The notes beneath the pieces were generated by a model. That model saw only the letters and a program-made list of their open reading frames with translations, was not told the origin of the DNA and did no database searches. 64,000 nt of DNA. It comes from Ralstonia sp. RRA. GTDB lineage: Bacteria > Pseudomonadota > Gammaproteobacteria > Burkholderiales > Burkholderiaceae. Where the stretch lies: contig NZ_CP146091.1 of assembly GCF_037023145.1 (NCBI RefSeq), positions 1,116,001-1,180,000 of the forward strand. The letters run 5' to 3'. Shown here one piece after another: positions 28,341 to 37,574 of the stretch (position 1 is the first letter of the stretch; each line of letters begins with the position of its first letter). A program made the position numbers and the translations under genes.

Positions 28341-30401
28341 ATGGCTACTACGCTCAATCCCAACCTGCTGCTGGCGATCCCGCTTGCGCCGCTGGCCGGC
28401 TCAGCGATCGCCGGGCTGTTCGGCACGAAGTTCTTCGGCGAGAAGATCGGCCGCAAGACGTCCCACAGCGTCACCATCCTCGGTGTGGCAATCGCCTTCA
28501 TCCTGTCGGTGTCGGTGCTGCTCGACGTCATCAACGGCGCTGGCTATAACGCGACCGTCTACGAATGGATGACGGTCGGCTCGCTGAAGATGGAAGTCGG
28601 CTTCCTCATCGATTCGCTCACCGCGATGATGATGTGCGTGGTGACCTTCGTCTCGCTGATGGTGCACATCTACACCATCGGCTACATGGCGGAAGACGAC
28701 GGCTACAACCGTTTCTTCGCCTACATCTCGCTGTTCACCTTCTCGATGTTGATGCTCGTGATGAGCAACAACTTCCTGCAGCTGTTCTTCGGCTGGGAAG
28801 CGGTGGGCCTGGTGTCGTACCTGCTGATCGGTTTCTGGTTCAAGCGCCCGACGGCTATCTACGCCAACATGAAGGCGTTCCTGGTCAACCGCGTGGGTGA
28901 CTTCGGCTTCGTGCTCGGCATCGGCCTGCTGCTGGCCTACAGCGGTAGCCTGAGTTATGCGGATGTGTTTGCCGCCCGCGACAACCTGGCGACGATCGGT
29001 TTCCCGGGCACCGACTGGCACATGCTGACGGTCGCCTGCATCTGCCTGTTCATCGGCGCGATGGGTAAGTCGGCACAGTTCCCGCTGCACGTGTGGCTGC
29101 CGGATTCGATGGAAGGTCCGACCCCGATTTCCGCACTGATCCACGCGGCCACCATGGTGACCGCCGGTATCTTCATGGTTGCGCGCATGTCGCCGCTGTT
29201 CGAACTGTCGGACGCCGCGCTGTCGTTCGTGCTGGTCATCGGGGCGATCACCGCGCTGTTCATGGGTTTCCTGGGCATCATCCAGACCGACATCAAGCGC
29301 GTGGTGGCGTACTCGACGCTGTCGCAGCTCGGTTATATGACGGTGGCGCTAGGTGCCTCGGCGTACCAAGTGGCCGTGTTCCACCTGATGACGCACGCAT
29401 TCTTCAAGGCGTTGCTGTTCCTCGGTGCGGGCTCGGTCATCATCGGCATGCACCACGATCAGGACATGCGCAACATGGGCGGTCTGCGCAAGTACATGCC
29501 GATCACGTGGCTGACGTCGCTGGTGGGTTCGCTGGCGCTGATCGGTACGCCATTCTTCTCGGGTTTCTACTCGAAGGATTCGATCATCGAAGCGGTGGCG
29601 GAATCGCATCTGCCGGGCGCTCAGTTTGCTTACTGGGCCGTGTTGGGTGGCGTGTTCGTGACGGCGTTCTACTCGTTCCGCATGTACTTCCTGGTGTTCC
29701 ACGGTGAAGAGCGCTTTGGCAAGGAACACACGCACCACGAAGGCAACCATCACGACGAAGAAGAGACCGCTGACCATCATCACGGTCTGGCCCCAGGCCA
29801 GAAGCCGCACGAGTCGCCGTGGGTGGTGACGCTGCCGCTGGTGTTGCTGGCCATTCCGTCGGTAGTGATCGGCGCCTGGGCCATCCAGCCGATGTTGTTC
29901 GGCGAGTTCTTCAAGCATGGCGTGGCATTCGCACAGGTGATCTTCAACGGCGAGAACCACGAGGCCATGAAGGTGCTGGGCGAAGACTTCCACGGTTGGG
30001 TTGAGATGGCGGTGCACGGCTTTACCTCGGTGCCGTTCATCCTGTTGGTGTCGGGTGTGGTGCTGTCGTGGTTCTTCTACCTGAAGCGCCCGGACATTCC
30101 GGCTGCGATTGCCAAGCGTTTCTCCGGCCTCTATAAGCTGCTGGACAACAAGTACTACATGGACAAGATCAACGAGATCGTCTTCGCCAACGGTGCGGTC
30201 AAGTTTGGCCGTGGCCTGTGGAAGGGTGGCGATCAGGGCGTGATCGACGGCGTGGTCGTGAACGGCAGCGCGCGTCTGGTGGGTTGGTTCGCGAGCGTCG
30301 TGCGCCTGCTCCAGTCCGGCTACATCTATGACTATGCGTTCGCGATGATTGTCGGCACGGTTGGCCTGCTGACGTACTTCGTGTTCCTGGCGGGCAAATA
30401 A
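28341..30401 (+). CDS. nuoL: NADH-quinone oxidoreductase subunit L
   Basis: The distal antiporter-like proton pump, 686 residues. Core motifs are NFLQLFFGWEAVGLVSYLLIGFW, GKSAQFPLHVWLPDSMEGPTPISALIHAATMV and the lateral helix near the C-terminus. At about residues 460-485 there is a loop very rich in His, Asp and Glu (HTHHEGNHHDEEE, DHHHG), longer than in E. coli NuoL. This may bind metal or simply be a flexible loop. Confidence 0.96.
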   Translation: MATTLNPNLLLAIPLAPLAGSAIAGLFGTKFFGEKIGRKTSHSVTILGVAIAFILSVSVLLDVINGAGYNATVYEWMTVGSLKMEVGFLIDSLTAMMMCVVTFVSLMVHIYTIGYMAEDDGYNRFFAYISLFTFSMLMLVMSNNFLQLFFGWEAVGLVSYLLIGFWFKRPTAIYANMKAFLVNRVGDFGFVLGIGLLLAYSGSLSYADVFAARDNLATIGFPGTDWHMLTVACICLFIGAMGKSAQFPLHVWLPDSMEGPTPISALIHAATMVTAGIFMVARMSPLFELSDAALSFVLVIGAITALFMGFLGIIQTDIKRVVAYSTLSQLGYMTVALGASAYQVAVFHLMTHAFFKALLFLGAGSVIIGMHHDQDMRNMGGLRKYMPITWLTSLVGSLALIGTPFFSGFYSKDSIIEAVAESHLPGAQFAYWAVLGGVFVTAFYSFRMYFLVFHGEERFGKEHTHHEGNHHDEEETADHHHGLAPGQKPHESPWVVTLPLVLLAIPSVVIGAWAIQPMLFGEFFKHGVAFAQVIFNGENHEAMKVLGEDFHGWVEMAVHGFTSVPFILLVSGVVLSWFFYLKRPDIPAAIAKRFSGLYKLLDNKYYMDKINEIVFANGAVKFGRGLWKGGDQGVIDGVVVNGSARLVGWFASVVRLLQSGYIYDYAFAMIVGTVGLLTYFVFLAGK

Positions 30402-30413
30402 GGGATAACAAAA

Positions 30414-31880
30414 ATGGTTCTGTCTTTTGCGATCTGGCTGCCGATCTTCTTCGGCGTGCTGGTGCTGGCCTCGGGCTCAGACCGCAATCCCGGTTATGTC
30501 CGCTGGATGTCGCTGATCGGCTCGCTGATCAGCTTTGTGATCACGCTGCCTTTGATCACGCGTTTCGATAAGGCGACTGCCGCGATGCAGTTCGTCGAGA
30601 AGTCGAGCTGGATCGAGCGCTTCCACATCAACTACTACCTGGGTGTCGACGGCATCTCGATGTGGTTCGTGGTGCTGACCGCGTTCATCACGGTGATTGT
30701 GGTGATCGCAGCCTGGGAAGTGATTACCGAACGCGTCGCGCAGTACATGGCCGCGTTCCTGATCCTGTCGGGTCTGATGATCGGCGTGTTCGCTTCGCTC
30801 GACGGCATGCTGTTCTATGTGTTCTTCGAAGCCACGCTGATCCCGATGTACATCATCATCGGCGTGTGGGGCGGCCCGAACCGCGTGTACGCAGCGTTCA
30901 AGTTCTTCCTGTACACGCTGCTGGGCTCGCTGCTGACGCTGGTTGCGCTGCTGTACCTGTACTTCCACAGCGGTACGTTCGAGATCCTGCAGTGGCATCA
31001 GGTCAAGCTGTCGATGAACGAGCAGATCCTGATCTTCATCGCGTTCTTCATGGCCTTTGCCGTGAAGGTGCCGATGTGGCCGGTGCACACCTGGCTGCCG
31101 GACGCCCACGTGGAAGCGCCGACCGGCGGTTCCGTGGTGCTGGCTGCCATCATGCTGAAGCTCGGCGCCTACGGTTTCCTGCGGTTCTCGCTGCCGATCG
31201 CGCCGGACGCGAGCCACAACCTGTCCGCGTTCATTATCGCGATCTCGTTGATCGCCGTGATCTACATCGGCCTGGTCGCACTGGTGCAGGCCGACATGAA
31301 GAAGCTGGTCGCGTATTCATCGATCGCGCACATGGGCTTCGTCACGCTGGGCTTCTTCATCTTCAACGAGATCGGTATCGAGGGCGGTATCGTCCAGATG
31401 ATCTCGCACGGTTTCATCTCGGGCGCAATGTTCCTGTGTATCGGTGTGCTGTATGACCGTGTGCACTCGCGCCAGATCGCCGATTACGGCGGTGTGGTGA
31501 ACACGATGCCGAAGTTCGCCGCGCTGTCTGTGTTCTTTGCGATGGCCAACTGCGGTCTGCCGGCCACCTCGGGCTTCGTCGGCGAATTCATGGTGATTCT
31601 GGGTTCGGTCAAGTACAACTTCTGGATCGGCCTGCTCGCGGCTACCGCGCTGATCTTCGGCGCAGCGTATTCGCTGTGGATGGTCAAACGCGTGATCTTC
31701 GGCGACGTGACGCACAAGCACGTGGCAGAACTGAAAGACCTGAACTGCCGTGAATTCTTCATGCTCGGCGTGCTGGCGATCGCAACGCTTTACATGGGCC
31801 TGTATCCGAAGCCCTTTACCGATGTCATGCATGCGTCCGTGGTGAATCTCCTCACCCACGTGGCTCAGAGCAAGCTGTAA
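30414..31880 (+). CDS. nuoM: NADH-quinone oxidoreductase subunit M
   Basis: An antiporter-like proton-pumping subunit of 488 residues with about 14 helices. Motifs: FYVFFEATLIPMYIIIGVWGG with the conserved Glu, KVPMWPVHTWLPDAHVEAPT with the key Lys and His, and QADMKKLVAYSSIAHMGF. 12 bp after nuoL. Confidence 0.97.
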   Translation: MVLSFAIWLPIFFGVLVLASGSDRNPGYVRWMSLIGSLISFVITLPLITRFDKATAAMQFVEKSSWIERFHINYYLGVDGISMWFVVLTAFITVIVVIAAWEVITERVAQYMAAFLILSGLMIGVFASLDGMLFYVFFEATLIPMYIIIGVWGGPNRVYAAFKFFLYTLLGSLLTLVALLYLYFHSGTFEILQWHQVKLSMNEQILIFIAFFMAFAVKVPMWPVHTWLPDAHVEAPTGGSVVLAAIMLKLGAYGFLRFSLPIAPDASHNLSAFIIAISLIAVIYIGLVALVQADMKKLVAYSSIAHMGFVTLGFFIFNEIGIEGGIVQMISHGFISGAMFLCIGVLYDRVHSRQIADYGGVVNTMPKFAALSVFFAMANCGLPATSGFVGEFMVILGSVKYNFWIGLLAATALIFGAAYSLWMVKRVIFGDVTHKHVAELKDLNCREFFMLGVLAIATLYMGLYPKPFTDVMHASVVNLLTHVAQSKL

Positions 31881-31896
31881 GCGGGGAGAAGAAACC

Positions 31897-33372
31897 ATGC
31901 AATTGTCCTCATCCATGGCGGCTATCGCCCCGATCATCTTCCTCGCGCTCGGCATCGGTGCCGTCAACTGGATCGACCTGGCGCGCGGTCAGAATCGCAG
32001 CAGCGTTGCCTATCCGGTGGCGTTGACGATCACGCTGGTGCTGACCGTTTGGTTTGCCATCAATGCGGCGGCCGGTGAAACGCACTACGTGTTCAGCAAC
32101 CTGGCCGTGATCGACCCGATGGCCAACGTGCTGTGCTCCGTGGCAGCACTGGCGGTGTTCGTGACGCTGGTCTACACGCGCAAGTACCTGGCCGATCGCG
32201 ACATGTACAACGGCGAGTTCTACATGTTCGCGCTGTTCACGCTTGGCGGTCAGGTGGTGATGATCACTGGCAACAACTTCCTGACGCTGTATCTGGGCCT
32301 GGAACTGCTGTCGCTCGCTTCGTACACGCTGGTGGCGTTACGCCGCGGCGCGAATGTCTCGTCGGAATCGGCGATGAAGTACTTCATCCTCGGCGCACTG
32401 GCGTCGGGTCTGCTGTTGTACGGCATGTCGATGATCTACGGTGCGACCGGCTCGCTGGACCTGGGCGAAGTGTTCCGCCAGATCAATACTGGCAACATCA
32501 ACAAGACAATTCTGGTGTTCGGCGTGGTGTTCCTGGTAGCTGGCTTGGCCTTCAAGCTGGGCGTGGCACCGTTCCACATGTGGGTGCCCGACGTGTATCA
32601 GGGTTCGCCGACGGCCGTGACGCTGCTGATCGCCGGTGCGCCGAAGCTGGCTGCATTTGCCATGACGCTGCGCATCCTGGTCGAAGGCTTGCTGCCGCTG
32701 GCGTTCGACTGGCAGAACATGCTGATCGTGCTGGCTGTGCTTTCGCTGGCCATCGGTAACATCACCGGCGTAGTGCAGACGAATTTCAAGCGCCTGTTGG
32801 GGTATTCGACGGTCTCGCACATGGGCTTTCTGCTGCTGGGTCTGCTGTCGGGCGTGAGTGCCGGCAAGCCGGACCTGACGGCCCAGGCTTATAGCGCGTC
32901 GATGTTCTACGCCGTGACCTACGTGCTGACCACGCTGGGCGCCTTCGGCATCATCCTGCTGCTGTCGCGCAAGGGCTATGAGGCAGAAGACATTGCTGAC
33001 CTGAAGGGCTTGTCGAAGAAGAGCCCGTGGTTTGCGCTGCTGACGCTGTTCATGATGATGTCGCTGGCAGGTCTGCCGCCGACGGTCGGCTTCTACGCCA
33101 AGCTGTCGGTGCTGGGTGCGGTGGTCGATGCTGGTATGTCGTGGCTGGCCATCGTGGCAGTGCTGTTCTCGCTGGTGGGCGCGTTCTACTACCTGCGCGT
33201 CATCAAGGTCATGTACTTTGATGCGCCGACAGATGAGGGTCCGGTGGAAGCCACCTTCGGCCTGCGTTCGGTACTGTCGGTCAACGGTCTGCTGGTGCTG
33301 CTGCTGGGCATCTTCCCGGCCAGCCTGATGGCTCTGTGCTACCAGGCAATCCGCCTGACGCTGGCTTCGTAA
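31897..33372 (+). CDS. nuoN: NADH-quinone oxidoreductase subunit N
   Basis: The third antiporter-like subunit, 491 residues. Motifs: LYLGLELLSLASYTLVAL with conserved Glu, FKLGVAPFHMWVPDVYQGSP, and QTNFKRLLGYSTVSHMGFLL. It closes the nuo series in canonical A-N order; the DUF2818 gene begins 13 bp later. Confidence 0.97.
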   Translation: MQLSSSMAAIAPIIFLALGIGAVNWIDLARGQNRSSVAYPVALTITLVLTVWFAINAAAGETHYVFSNLAVIDPMANVLCSVAALAVFVTLVYTRKYLADRDMYNGEFYMFALFTLGGQVVMITGNNFLTLYLGLELLSLASYTLVALRRGANVSSESAMKYFILGALASGLLLYGMSMIYGATGSLDLGEVFRQINTGNINKTILVFGVVFLVAGLAFKLGVAPFHMWVPDVYQGSPTAVTLLIAGAPKLAAFAMTLRILVEGLLPLAFDWQNMLIVLAVLSLAIGNITGVVQTNFKRLLGYSTVSHMGFLLLGLLSGVSAGKPDLTAQAYSASMFYAVTYVLTTLGAFGIILLLSRKGYEAEDIADLKGLSKKSPWFALLTLFMMMSLAGLPPTVGFYAKLSVLGAVVDAGMSWLAIVAVLFSLVGAFYYLRVIKVMYFDAPTDEGPVEATFGLRSVLSVNGLLVLLLGIFPASLMALCYQAIRLTLAS

Positions 33373-33385
33373 TCGGGCGCATGCA

Positions 33386-33691
33386 ATGAACGCATCGACG
33401 GGCGGCTTGTTTGTCATCGTGTTGGCACTGATCTGTGCCAACCTGCCGTTCGTCAATCAACGCGTGCTGGCCTTGGTGCCGGCACGCTGGCCGCGCAAGC
33501 CATTCTGGCTGCGAGGCACCGAGCTGATCGCCATGTATGCTGTGGTGGGGTTGATCGGCTTCGGCATTGAATCGAGCCAGGGTAATGCCTTCCCGCAAGG
33601 CTGGCAGTTCTACGCAATCACCGCTTGCCTGATGCTGGTGTTCGCGTTTCCCGGCTTTACGTGGCAATACCTGGTTCGCCACTCCCGTTGA
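33386..33691 (+). CDS. DUF2818 family membrane protein
   Basis: A 101-residue protein with three probable helices (about 7-25, 46-66 and 76-96) and the invariant-looking LPFVNQRVLALVP near the start. DUF2818 genes commonly follow nuoN in beta-proteobacteria, so an accessory or assembly role for complex I is plausible but not shown. Spacing suggests it is cotranscribed. Confidence 0.88.
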   Translation: MNASTGGLFVIVLALICANLPFVNQRVLALVPARWPRKPFWLRGTELIAMYAVVGLIGFGIESSQGNAFPQGWQFYAITACLMLVFAFPGFTWQYLVRHSR

Positions 33692-33736
33692 TCACCCGCC
33701 GGGCAGGCACCCGCTGTCTCGGCATGAGAGAGCGCC

Positions 33737-34357
33737 ATGTCCGATACCAATCCCGCATCCACGATCCCCGCATCTGCAGACACGGCGTCTGACCCGGATG
33801 CCGGCCTGCGCGAGACCCAGGTCGCATCGGCCTTGATGCATCAGGGTAAGTTCCTCACGCTCAAGCAGGACATCGTCCGCCTGCCGGACGGCCGCAATGC
33901 CAGCCGCGAATACCTGATCCACCCAGGTGCGGTCATGATGATCCCGCTGTTTGACGACGGTACCGTGCTGATGGAGCGTCAGTTCCGCTATCCCGTAGGC
34001 AAGGTGATGATCGAATTCCCCGCTGGCAAGCTTGACCCGCAAGAGGGGGCGCTGGCGTGCGGCAAGCGCGAGCTGGTTGAAGAAACCGGCTACACGGCTG
34101 AGCGCTGGGATTACCTCACACGCATCCATCCGGTCATCTCGTATTCCACCGAGTTCATCGACATCTATCTCGCGCGCGATCTCGCGCAGGGCGAGGCGAT
34201 GCTCGACGAAGGTGAATTCCTTGAGACCTTCATCACGCCCGCAGGCCAGTTGATCGACTGGGTGCGTGCAGGCAAGATTTCCGACGTGAAGACCATCATC
34301 GGCACGTTCTGGCTCGAGAAGATTCTGTCGGGCGCATGGACGCCGGGTGCTGCCTGA
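33737..34357 (+). CDS. NUDIX hydrolase, ADP-ribose pyrophosphatase type
   Basis: A 206-residue cytoplasmic hydrolase. The Nudix box G-x5-E-x7-REL-x2-EE-x-GY is complete at about 95-117 (GKLDPQEGALACGKRELVEETGY). The preceding RQFRYPVGKVMIEFPAG and the following RIHPVISYSTEFIDIYLARDL are typical of the ADP-sugar branch. The first 30 residues are low complexity. It starts 45 bp after DUF2818 and could be the tail of the nuo transcript. Confidence 0.9.
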   Translation: MSDTNPASTIPASADTASDPDAGLRETQVASALMHQGKFLTLKQDIVRLPDGRNASREYLIHPGAVMMIPLFDDGTVLMERQFRYPVGKVMIEFPAGKLDPQEGALACGKRELVEETGYTAERWDYLTRIHPVISYSTEFIDIYLARDLAQGEAMLDEGEFLETFITPAGQLIDWVRAGKISDVKTIIGTFWLEKILSGAWTPGAA

Positions 34358-34410
34358 GCCTCTTGCGTAGCCGTCTGATCACGCCTTTTTCCTGTCGTTG
34401 TTACCATAGC

Positions 34411-34444
34411 GAACGGTCGTGCGAAAAAATTAGCACGACCGTTC
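34411..34444. promoter_or_regulatory. palindromic operator upstream of the DUF1178 gene
   Basis: GAACGGTCGTGC (34411-34422) and GCACGACCGTTC (34433-34444) are perfect complements around a 10-bp AT spacer. Each arm is itself a near-palindrome of the form GCACG-NN-CGTGC, so it could be two sites. The right arm overlaps the -35 of the promoter at 34442-34470. A related perfect site is at 63661-63672. It resembles operators of dimeric TetR-type repressors, but no such gene is in the window. Confidence 0.6.
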
Positions 34445-34470
34445 ACAAATTTTCGAATCGGGGATACACT
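34442..34470 (+). promoter_or_regulatory. promoter of the DUF1178 gene
   Basis: TTCACA (34442-34447), a 17-bp spacer and TACACT (34465-34470), with start expected near 34477, 17 bp before the ATG. The -35 lies inside the palindromic operator, so binding there would block RNA polymerase. Confidence 0.55.
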
Positions 34471-34493
34471 CATCCCCATGCGCTGGACCGATC

Positions 34494-34955
34494 ATGAAAG
34501 TGCTGGACCTCCGTTGTACCAATGACCACCGCTTCGAAGGCTGGTTCGGCTCCGATGCCGACCTGCAATCGCAGCAAGAGCGCGGGCTGTTGACGTGCCC
34601 GGTTTGCGGTCACAACGAGGTTGAGCGCTTGCCGAGTGCGCCGCGCCTGAATCTGTCGTCCTCACGTGCGGAGAGCGCCCAGAAAGGCGGCACCGCCAAG
34701 ACAGCAGAAGGCGAGGGTGGTGCGCCCGCAGCCTTGAAACAGCTCTACCTGAAAGCCGTGCGCCATGTCCTGGCCAACACTGAGGACGTTGGCGACCGGT
34801 TCGCAGAAGAGGCGCGTCGCATGCACTACGACGAGGCGCCGGAGCGGGGCATTCGCGGGACGACGTCTCGGGAGGAAGCGCAGGAACTGGCAGAGGAAGG
34901 CATCGAGGTGATGCCGCTGCTGGTGCCCGATGCGCTCAAGCAGCCCGTGCACTAG
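34494..34955 (+). CDS. DUF1178 family protein with N-terminal zinc-ribbon-like Cys motif
   Basis: A 153-residue protein starting MKVLDLRCTNDHRFEGWF, then LLTCPVCGHNEVERLPSAPRLN. The Cys8/His and CPVCG pairs look like a zinc ribbon. The middle is low complexity (about 62-85) and the C-terminus has FAEEARRMHYDEAPERGIRG. DUF1178 genes are widespread in proteobacteria and often lie near acyl-CoA or nitrilase genes. Function unknown. Here it precedes two acyl-CoA dehydrogenases and sits behind a palindromic operator. Confidence 0.87.
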   Translation: MKVLDLRCTNDHRFEGWFGSDADLQSQQERGLLTCPVCGHNEVERLPSAPRLNLSSSRAESAQKGGTAKTAEGEGGAPAALKQLYLKAVRHVLANTEDVGDRFAEEARRMHYDEAPERGIRGTTSREEAQELAEEGIEVMPLLVPDALKQPVH

Positions 34956-34969
34956 TCGCCTCGATTCCT

Positions 34970-35090
34970 GAGCCTGCTTACGATCCGTAGCGAGCGACCC
35001 GAGGTTGGTCTGAGAAGCGCAGTCGTACAAGTGTACGGCGAGCATCGCAAGACCAAGATCGGGGCGCGCAGTAGGATCGTGAGTAGGCTC
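34970..35090. repeat. 121-bp long imperfect palindrome
   Basis: The whole stretch folds on itself: AGCCTGCTTACGATCC (34971-34986) with GGATCGTGAGTAGGCT (35074-35089), then GCGACCCGAGGTTGGTCT (34994-35011) with AGACCAAGATCGGGGCGC (35050-35067), then TCGTAC/GTACGG round a short apex near 35030. It lies between the DUF1178 gene and an acyl-CoA dehydrogenase with no T-run. Length and layering suggest a dispersed palindromic repeat rather than a terminator. Confidence 0.75.
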
Positions 35091-35164
35091 GCAGGTCCGC
35101 GCCGGTCCGACAGAATGTGCTCCGCCGATTTGCCACGGTGGAGCGCCAACCACAGGAGACAGGC

Positions 35165-36361
35165 ATGGATCTGAACTACTCGGCGGCCGATGATGCGTTC
35201 CGCCAGGAAGTCCGCGGCTGGCTGCAAGCCAATCTGCCCAAGGACATTCAAGACAAGGTGCTGAACCACCGCCGCCTGAACCGCGAAGATTTCGTTCGCT
35301 GGCACAAGGCACTGGCGGGCAAGGGCTGGTCGGTACCGCACTGGCCGGTCGAGTGGGGCGGTACCGGCTGGTCCCCCATCCAAAAGCACATCTGGGACGA
35401 AGAGTGCGCGCAGATTGGCGCGCCTGGCGTGCTGCCGTTCGGCGTCAGCATGGTCGCGCCCGTGATCATGAAGTACGGTAACGAAGCGCAGAAGCGCTAC
35501 TTCCTGCCGCGCATTGTCGATTGCACCGACTGGTGGTGCCAGGGCTACTCCGAGCCGGGTTCGGGCTCCGATCTCGCCTCGGTCAAGACCCGCGCCGTGC
35601 GCGAAGGCGATCACTACATCGTCAACGGCCAGAAGACCTGGACCACGCTCGGCCAGCACGCCGACATGATCTTCTGCCTGGTCCGTACCGACCCGGATGC
35701 CAAGAAACAAGAAGGCATCTCGTTCCTGCTGATCGACATGAAGACGCCGGGCATTACCGTGCGCCCGATCATCATGCTGGACGAAGAGCATGAAGTGAAC
35801 GAGGTGTTCTTCGACAACGTGAAGGTGCCGGTCGACAACCTCATCGGCGAGGAAAACCGTGGCTGGACGTACGCCAAGTACCTGCTCGGCCACGAGCGCA
35901 CCGGCATTGCACGCGTCGGGCACTCGAAGCGCGAGCTGGCGTTCCTCAAGCGCGTCGCCTTGCAACATCAGAAGAATGGCAAGCCGCTGCTGCAGGATCC
36001 GGTGTTCGCCGCCAAGGTGGCATCGCTGGAAATTGAGTTGATGGCGTTGGAGATCACCGTGCTGCGCGTGGTGTCGAGCGAGAACGCCGGCAAGGGCCCC
36101 GGCCCCGAGGCGTCGCTGCTCAAGATCAAGGGCACGCAGATTCAACAGATGCTGACCGAGCTGATGGTCGAGGCGGTTGGCCCGTACGCTCAGCCGTTCG
36201 ACCCGAGCTATCTGGAAGGCGAACACCAGCAGGCTGTGACCGGCGACAACGATGCAGCACCGCTCGCACCGTACTACTTCAACTATCGCAAGACCTCCAT
36301 CTACGGCGGGTCGAACGAGATCCAGCGCAACATCATCTCGCAGATGATCCTCGGCGTCTGA
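35165..36361 (+). CDS. acyl-CoA dehydrogenase
   Basis: An FAD-dependent alpha,beta-dehydrogenase of acyl-CoA esters, 398 residues. The N-terminal helical domain (about 1-115), middle beta domain with WWCQGYSEPGSGSDLASVKTRA, and C-terminal helical domain ending YGGSNEIQRNIISQMILG are all present. ATG 35165 follows AGGAGACAGGC. It forms a probable heteromeric pair with the next gene; paired acyl-CoA dehydrogenases of this kind act on bulky or steroid-like substrates in some actinobacteria, so substrate is open. Confidence 0.93.
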   Translation: MDLNYSAADDAFRQEVRGWLQANLPKDIQDKVLNHRRLNREDFVRWHKALAGKGWSVPHWPVEWGGTGWSPIQKHIWDEECAQIGAPGVLPFGVSMVAPVIMKYGNEAQKRYFLPRIVDCTDWWCQGYSEPGSGSDLASVKTRAVREGDHYIVNGQKTWTTLGQHADMIFCLVRTDPDAKKQEGISFLLIDMKTPGITVRPIIMLDEEHEVNEVFFDNVKVPVDNLIGEENRGWTYAKYLLGHERTGIARVGHSKRELAFLKRVALQHQKNGKPLLQDPVFAAKVASLEIELMALEITVLRVVSSENAGKGPGPEASLLKIKGTQIQQMLTELMVEAVGPYAQPFDPSYLEGEHQQAVTGDNDAAPLAPYYFNYRKTSIYGGSNEIQRNIISQMILGV

Positions 36362-36385
36362 TTAGAACGGATAACGGAGACAACC

Positions 36386-37516
36386 ATGGATTTCTCGTTC
36401 ACCGACGAACAGAAGCAACTGGCCGATGCAGTGCGCCGCTTTGTTGATAAGGACTACGGTTTCGAGGCGCGCAACAAGATCGTGTACTCGCCGGAGGGCG
36501 TGTCGCAGAGCGCGTGGGATAGCATCGCCGAACTGGGCCTGACCGCGCTGCCGGTGCCGGAAGCGCAAGGCGGTTTCGACGGCCGTGCGATGGACCTGCT
36601 GGTGGTGATGCAGCAGCTGGGCCGCGGCCTGGTGGTGGAGCCGTATCAGGCCACCGTGCTTGGTACGCAGGCGCTGAAGCTGGCCGGCGGTCAGGATGCG
36701 CTGCTGGAGCAGGTGGCCGGCGGCGCCGTCAAGCTGGCGGTTGCCTTCAGCGAGCGCCAATCGCGCTACGAACTTTTCAACATCACCACGCGGGCTGCGC
36801 AGCAGGGCAGCGGCTGGACGATCACCGGCGAGAAGGCCGTGGTCGTGCATGGCGCACAGGCCGACAAGCTGATCGTCTCCGCGCGTACGGGTGGTGAGGC
36901 ACGCGATACCGCTGGCCTGTCGCTGTTTGTGGTCGACCGCGATGCCGCAGGCGTAACGGTCAAGGACTACCGCACCATCGACAACCTGCACGCAGCCGAC
37001 ATCCGCTTCGACAACGCACCCGCCACGCTGCTGGGCAAGGCTGGCGACGCATGGGAAACCATCGATGCGGTGGCCGACCTGGGTTGCGTGCTGCTCTGCG
37101 CCGAGGCCGTCGGCCTGATCGACGCGCTGAACGCCGCCACGCTGGAATACACGAAGACGCGTCAGCAGTTTGGCGTGCCCATCGCGCGTTTCCAGGCACT
37201 GCAGCATCGCATGGTCGACATGTTCATCCATGCCGAGCAGGCGCGTTCGATCACGTATCTGGCCGCTGCGCATTTTGAGGACGGCGATGTCGAAGCACGC
37301 CGTCGCTACGTGTCGGCTGCCAAGGCACGCGTTGGCCAGGCTGCACGTGACGTTGGCCAGGAAGCCGTGCAGTTGCACGGTGGCATGGGCGTGACGAACG
37401 AACTGCCGGCCGCACACATGTTCAAGCGGCTGACGATGATCAACACGACGCTCGGCGACGTGGACCATCACCTGGCACGCTTCGCATCGCTGCCGGGCTT
37501 CCAGCAAGGAGCGTAA
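36386..37516 (+). CDS. acyl-CoA dehydrogenase, second subunit of pair
   Basis: A 376-residue acyl-CoA dehydrogenase family protein. The N-terminal domain [20 protein letters not shown] is typical, with FAD contacts in the middle domain and [19 protein letters not shown] near the end. It diverges more from the catalytic consensus than the preceding gene (no clear GGTNEIQ-like end), which fits a partner in an alpha2beta2 enzyme. 24 bp after the first dehydrogenase gene. Confidence 0.9.
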   Translation: MDFSFTDEQKQLADAVRRFVDKDYGFEARNKIVYSPEGVSQSAWDSIAELGLTALPVPEAQGGFDGRAMDLLVVMQQLGRGLVVEPYQATVLGTQALKLAGGQDALLEQVAGGAVKLAVAFSERQSRYELFNITTRAAQQGSGWTITGEKAVVVHGAQADKLIVSARTGGEARDTAGLSLFVVDRDAAGVTVKDYRTIDNLHAADIRFDNAPATLLGKAGDAWETIDAVADLGCVLLCAEAVGLIDALNAATLEYTKTRQQFGVPIARFQALQHRMVDMFIHAEQARSITYLAAAHFEDGDVEARRRYVSAAKARVGQAARDVGQEAVQLHGGMGVTNELPAAHMFKRLTMINTTLGDVDHHLARFASLPGFQQGA

Positions 37517-37529
37517 CGACATCCTTCAG

Positions 37530-37555
37530 CGCCCCGTGTTCTCACGGGGCGTTGT
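37530..37555 (+). terminator. hairpin after the acyl-CoA dehydrogenase pair
   Basis: CGCCCCGTG (37530-37538) pairs perfectly with CACGGGGCG (37543-37551) over a TTCT loop, then TTGTCATTTT. The T-run is interrupted, so it may be a partial terminator or processing site that separates the dehydrogenases from the MaoC genes. Confidence 0.55.
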
Positions 37556-37574
37556 CATTTTGAGGAGAGACGAC

